Below, piece by piece: positions 31,916 to 32,605 of a DNA stretch of 32,605 nt; within the stretch, counting starts at the first letter, position 1, and each line of letters begins with the position of its first letter. The notes under the pieces are model-generated. The model had not been told where the DNA came from and ran no database searches. It worked only from the letters and a program-made list of their open reading frames with translations. Made by a program: the position numbers and the translations under genes. Origin of the DNA: Deltaproteobacteria bacterium (lineage in GTDB: Bacteria; Desulfobacterota; Dissulfuribacteria; Dissulfuribacterales; QOAL01); assembly GCA_015494395.1 (NCBI GenBank), contig WGBG01000154.1, forward strand, positions 1-32,605, given 5' to 3'.

Positions 31916-32537
31916 AGCAGGTCCTCCCGGCATTTCCCCCCTGTTCTGTTCCAGAGTTTCCGCAAAGACCTAACAGGGCAGGTGGATAAAAAGCTGTACT
32001 TGTAACCGAATCAGTAATTCATGCGGACATGGTTCCATTTTTTTTAAGAATAAAGCAATTTAAATACCAAAAAATGAAATTGTTTAAAGTGATACAATAG
32101 AGTCTTTTTGAGCTAACAGAAAGAATGCCGGACTTAAAAGAACTATTTTTCCGGAAAAACTTTTCCATAAATTGCTTATGTTTTTTAATTAATCAAAAAA
32201 ACAACTGGTTATGTTTAAGATTGTGGTATTTTTTTCCATATCGCTTACACATCAACAAAACCTTGCTCCAACAAACCATCCAGTATCTATCAAGCCCGAT
32301 ACTGATCTGATCGAAAAAAATGAAGCACTTGCACGGCACAAGACATTGCTGTTTACTGAATCGTTCCCTGAAAACTCGAATTTGTTCATTTCGCATCAAG
32401 TTTTATTTATCAGATGCCGAAGGATCAAAGAGAAACCACGTCTTACAACTCACTGTGCCAGGTAGTGAATGCCGCAGTTTTACACAATTTTTTACCCCTT
32501 GCCTGGATACAACGGATCAAAAAATTTTACCTGAATC
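31916..32537. other. AT-rich intergenic region, no gene supported
   Basis: About 620 bp between the divergent protease and the partial regulator gene. AT-rich with many homopolymer runs (for example around 32038-32052 and 32189-32205). The short open frames in it have no coding character. It must hold the protease promoter, but I find no box pair good enough to name. Confidence 0.5.
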
Positions 32538-32605
32538 ATGACGCCGGAAAAACACGGATTTGATACCAACAACTTTGCAGGAAGCAGGATACTGGTGGTG
32601 GAAGA
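32538..32605 (+). CDS. Probable response regulator, N-terminal fragment
   Basis: Only 22 codons before the right edge: MTPEKHGFDTNNFAGSRILV then V-E-(D/E). SRILVVE(D) is the typical first strand and acidic pocket of a CheY-like receiver domain. The ribosome binding site is not obvious and another start is possible. Output domain unknown. Confidence 0.5.
   Translation, partial: MTPEKHGFDTNNFAGSRILVVE

Noticed and set aside
32193-32399. Minus-strand 68-aa frame in the AT-rich right-hand gap
   Set aside because: Biased towards Lys/Phe/Cys from AT-rich DNA, no ribosome binding site and no recognisable family.

Overview
The window looks like a piece of a bacterial chromosome, most likely from a Desulfobacterota-type (deltaproteobacterial) lineage. 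This is inferred from gene style: an amphi-Trp/XXXCH-type protein, a folate-dependent TrmFO, and a giant secreted protein with thrombospondin-type-3 and dockerin-like repeats. No marker gene fixes the taxon.

Left chromosomal part (1-6719). The 5' end of an AI-2E-type permease gene leaves the window at base 1. Then come pyrE-trmFO (6-nt gap), a divergent gene for a protein ending in a cytochrome-c'-like XXXCH motif, and a one-piece hisH-hisF fusion of the eukaryotic HIS7 type. Three copies of a ~220-bp palindromic repeat punctuate this part (two direct, one inverted). They are followed by tRNA-Leu(CAG), a DUF99 gene and tRNA-Arg(ACG).

Integrated element (6657-24918, ~18.2 kb). The 3' half of tRNA-Arg is repeated exactly (63 bp) at 24856-24918, so attL and attR are both visible. 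A tyrosine integrase lies next to attR. An identical 28-bp block with two TTGGTCACC sites lies inside each end. Nearly all genes run on the minus strand: integrase, HicA/HicB, MntA/HepT, an unrecognised 333-aa gene, HTH, primase-polymerase/ATPase, TubC-like protein, SF2 helicase, HTH, SMC/Rad50-like ATPase, RecT, metallo-beta-lactamase-fold protein, zinc-ribbon protein, PD-(D/E)XK-like nuclease, unknown gene, tape measure protein, SSB, iteron-like repeats, a Nu1-like terminase small subunit candidate, HTH, a small gene, a LexA-fold protein lacking its catalytic residues, and a broken ATP-dependent DNA ligase. Most genes from 20990 down to SSB are joined by 1-nt or short overlaps. I see no large terminase, portal, capsid, other tail or lysis gene. 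The element is therefore either a deeply deleted prophage or a phage-satellite-like island that carries its own replication/recombination module, one tape measure and a small terminase. The tape measure gene embedded in the replication operon is the most unusual feature.

Right chromosomal part (24919-32605). A terminator follows attR. Next is a 2285-aa secreted metzincin-type protease on the minus strand, an AT-rich stretch of ~620 bp with no gene I can support, and the first bases of a likely response regulator gene.
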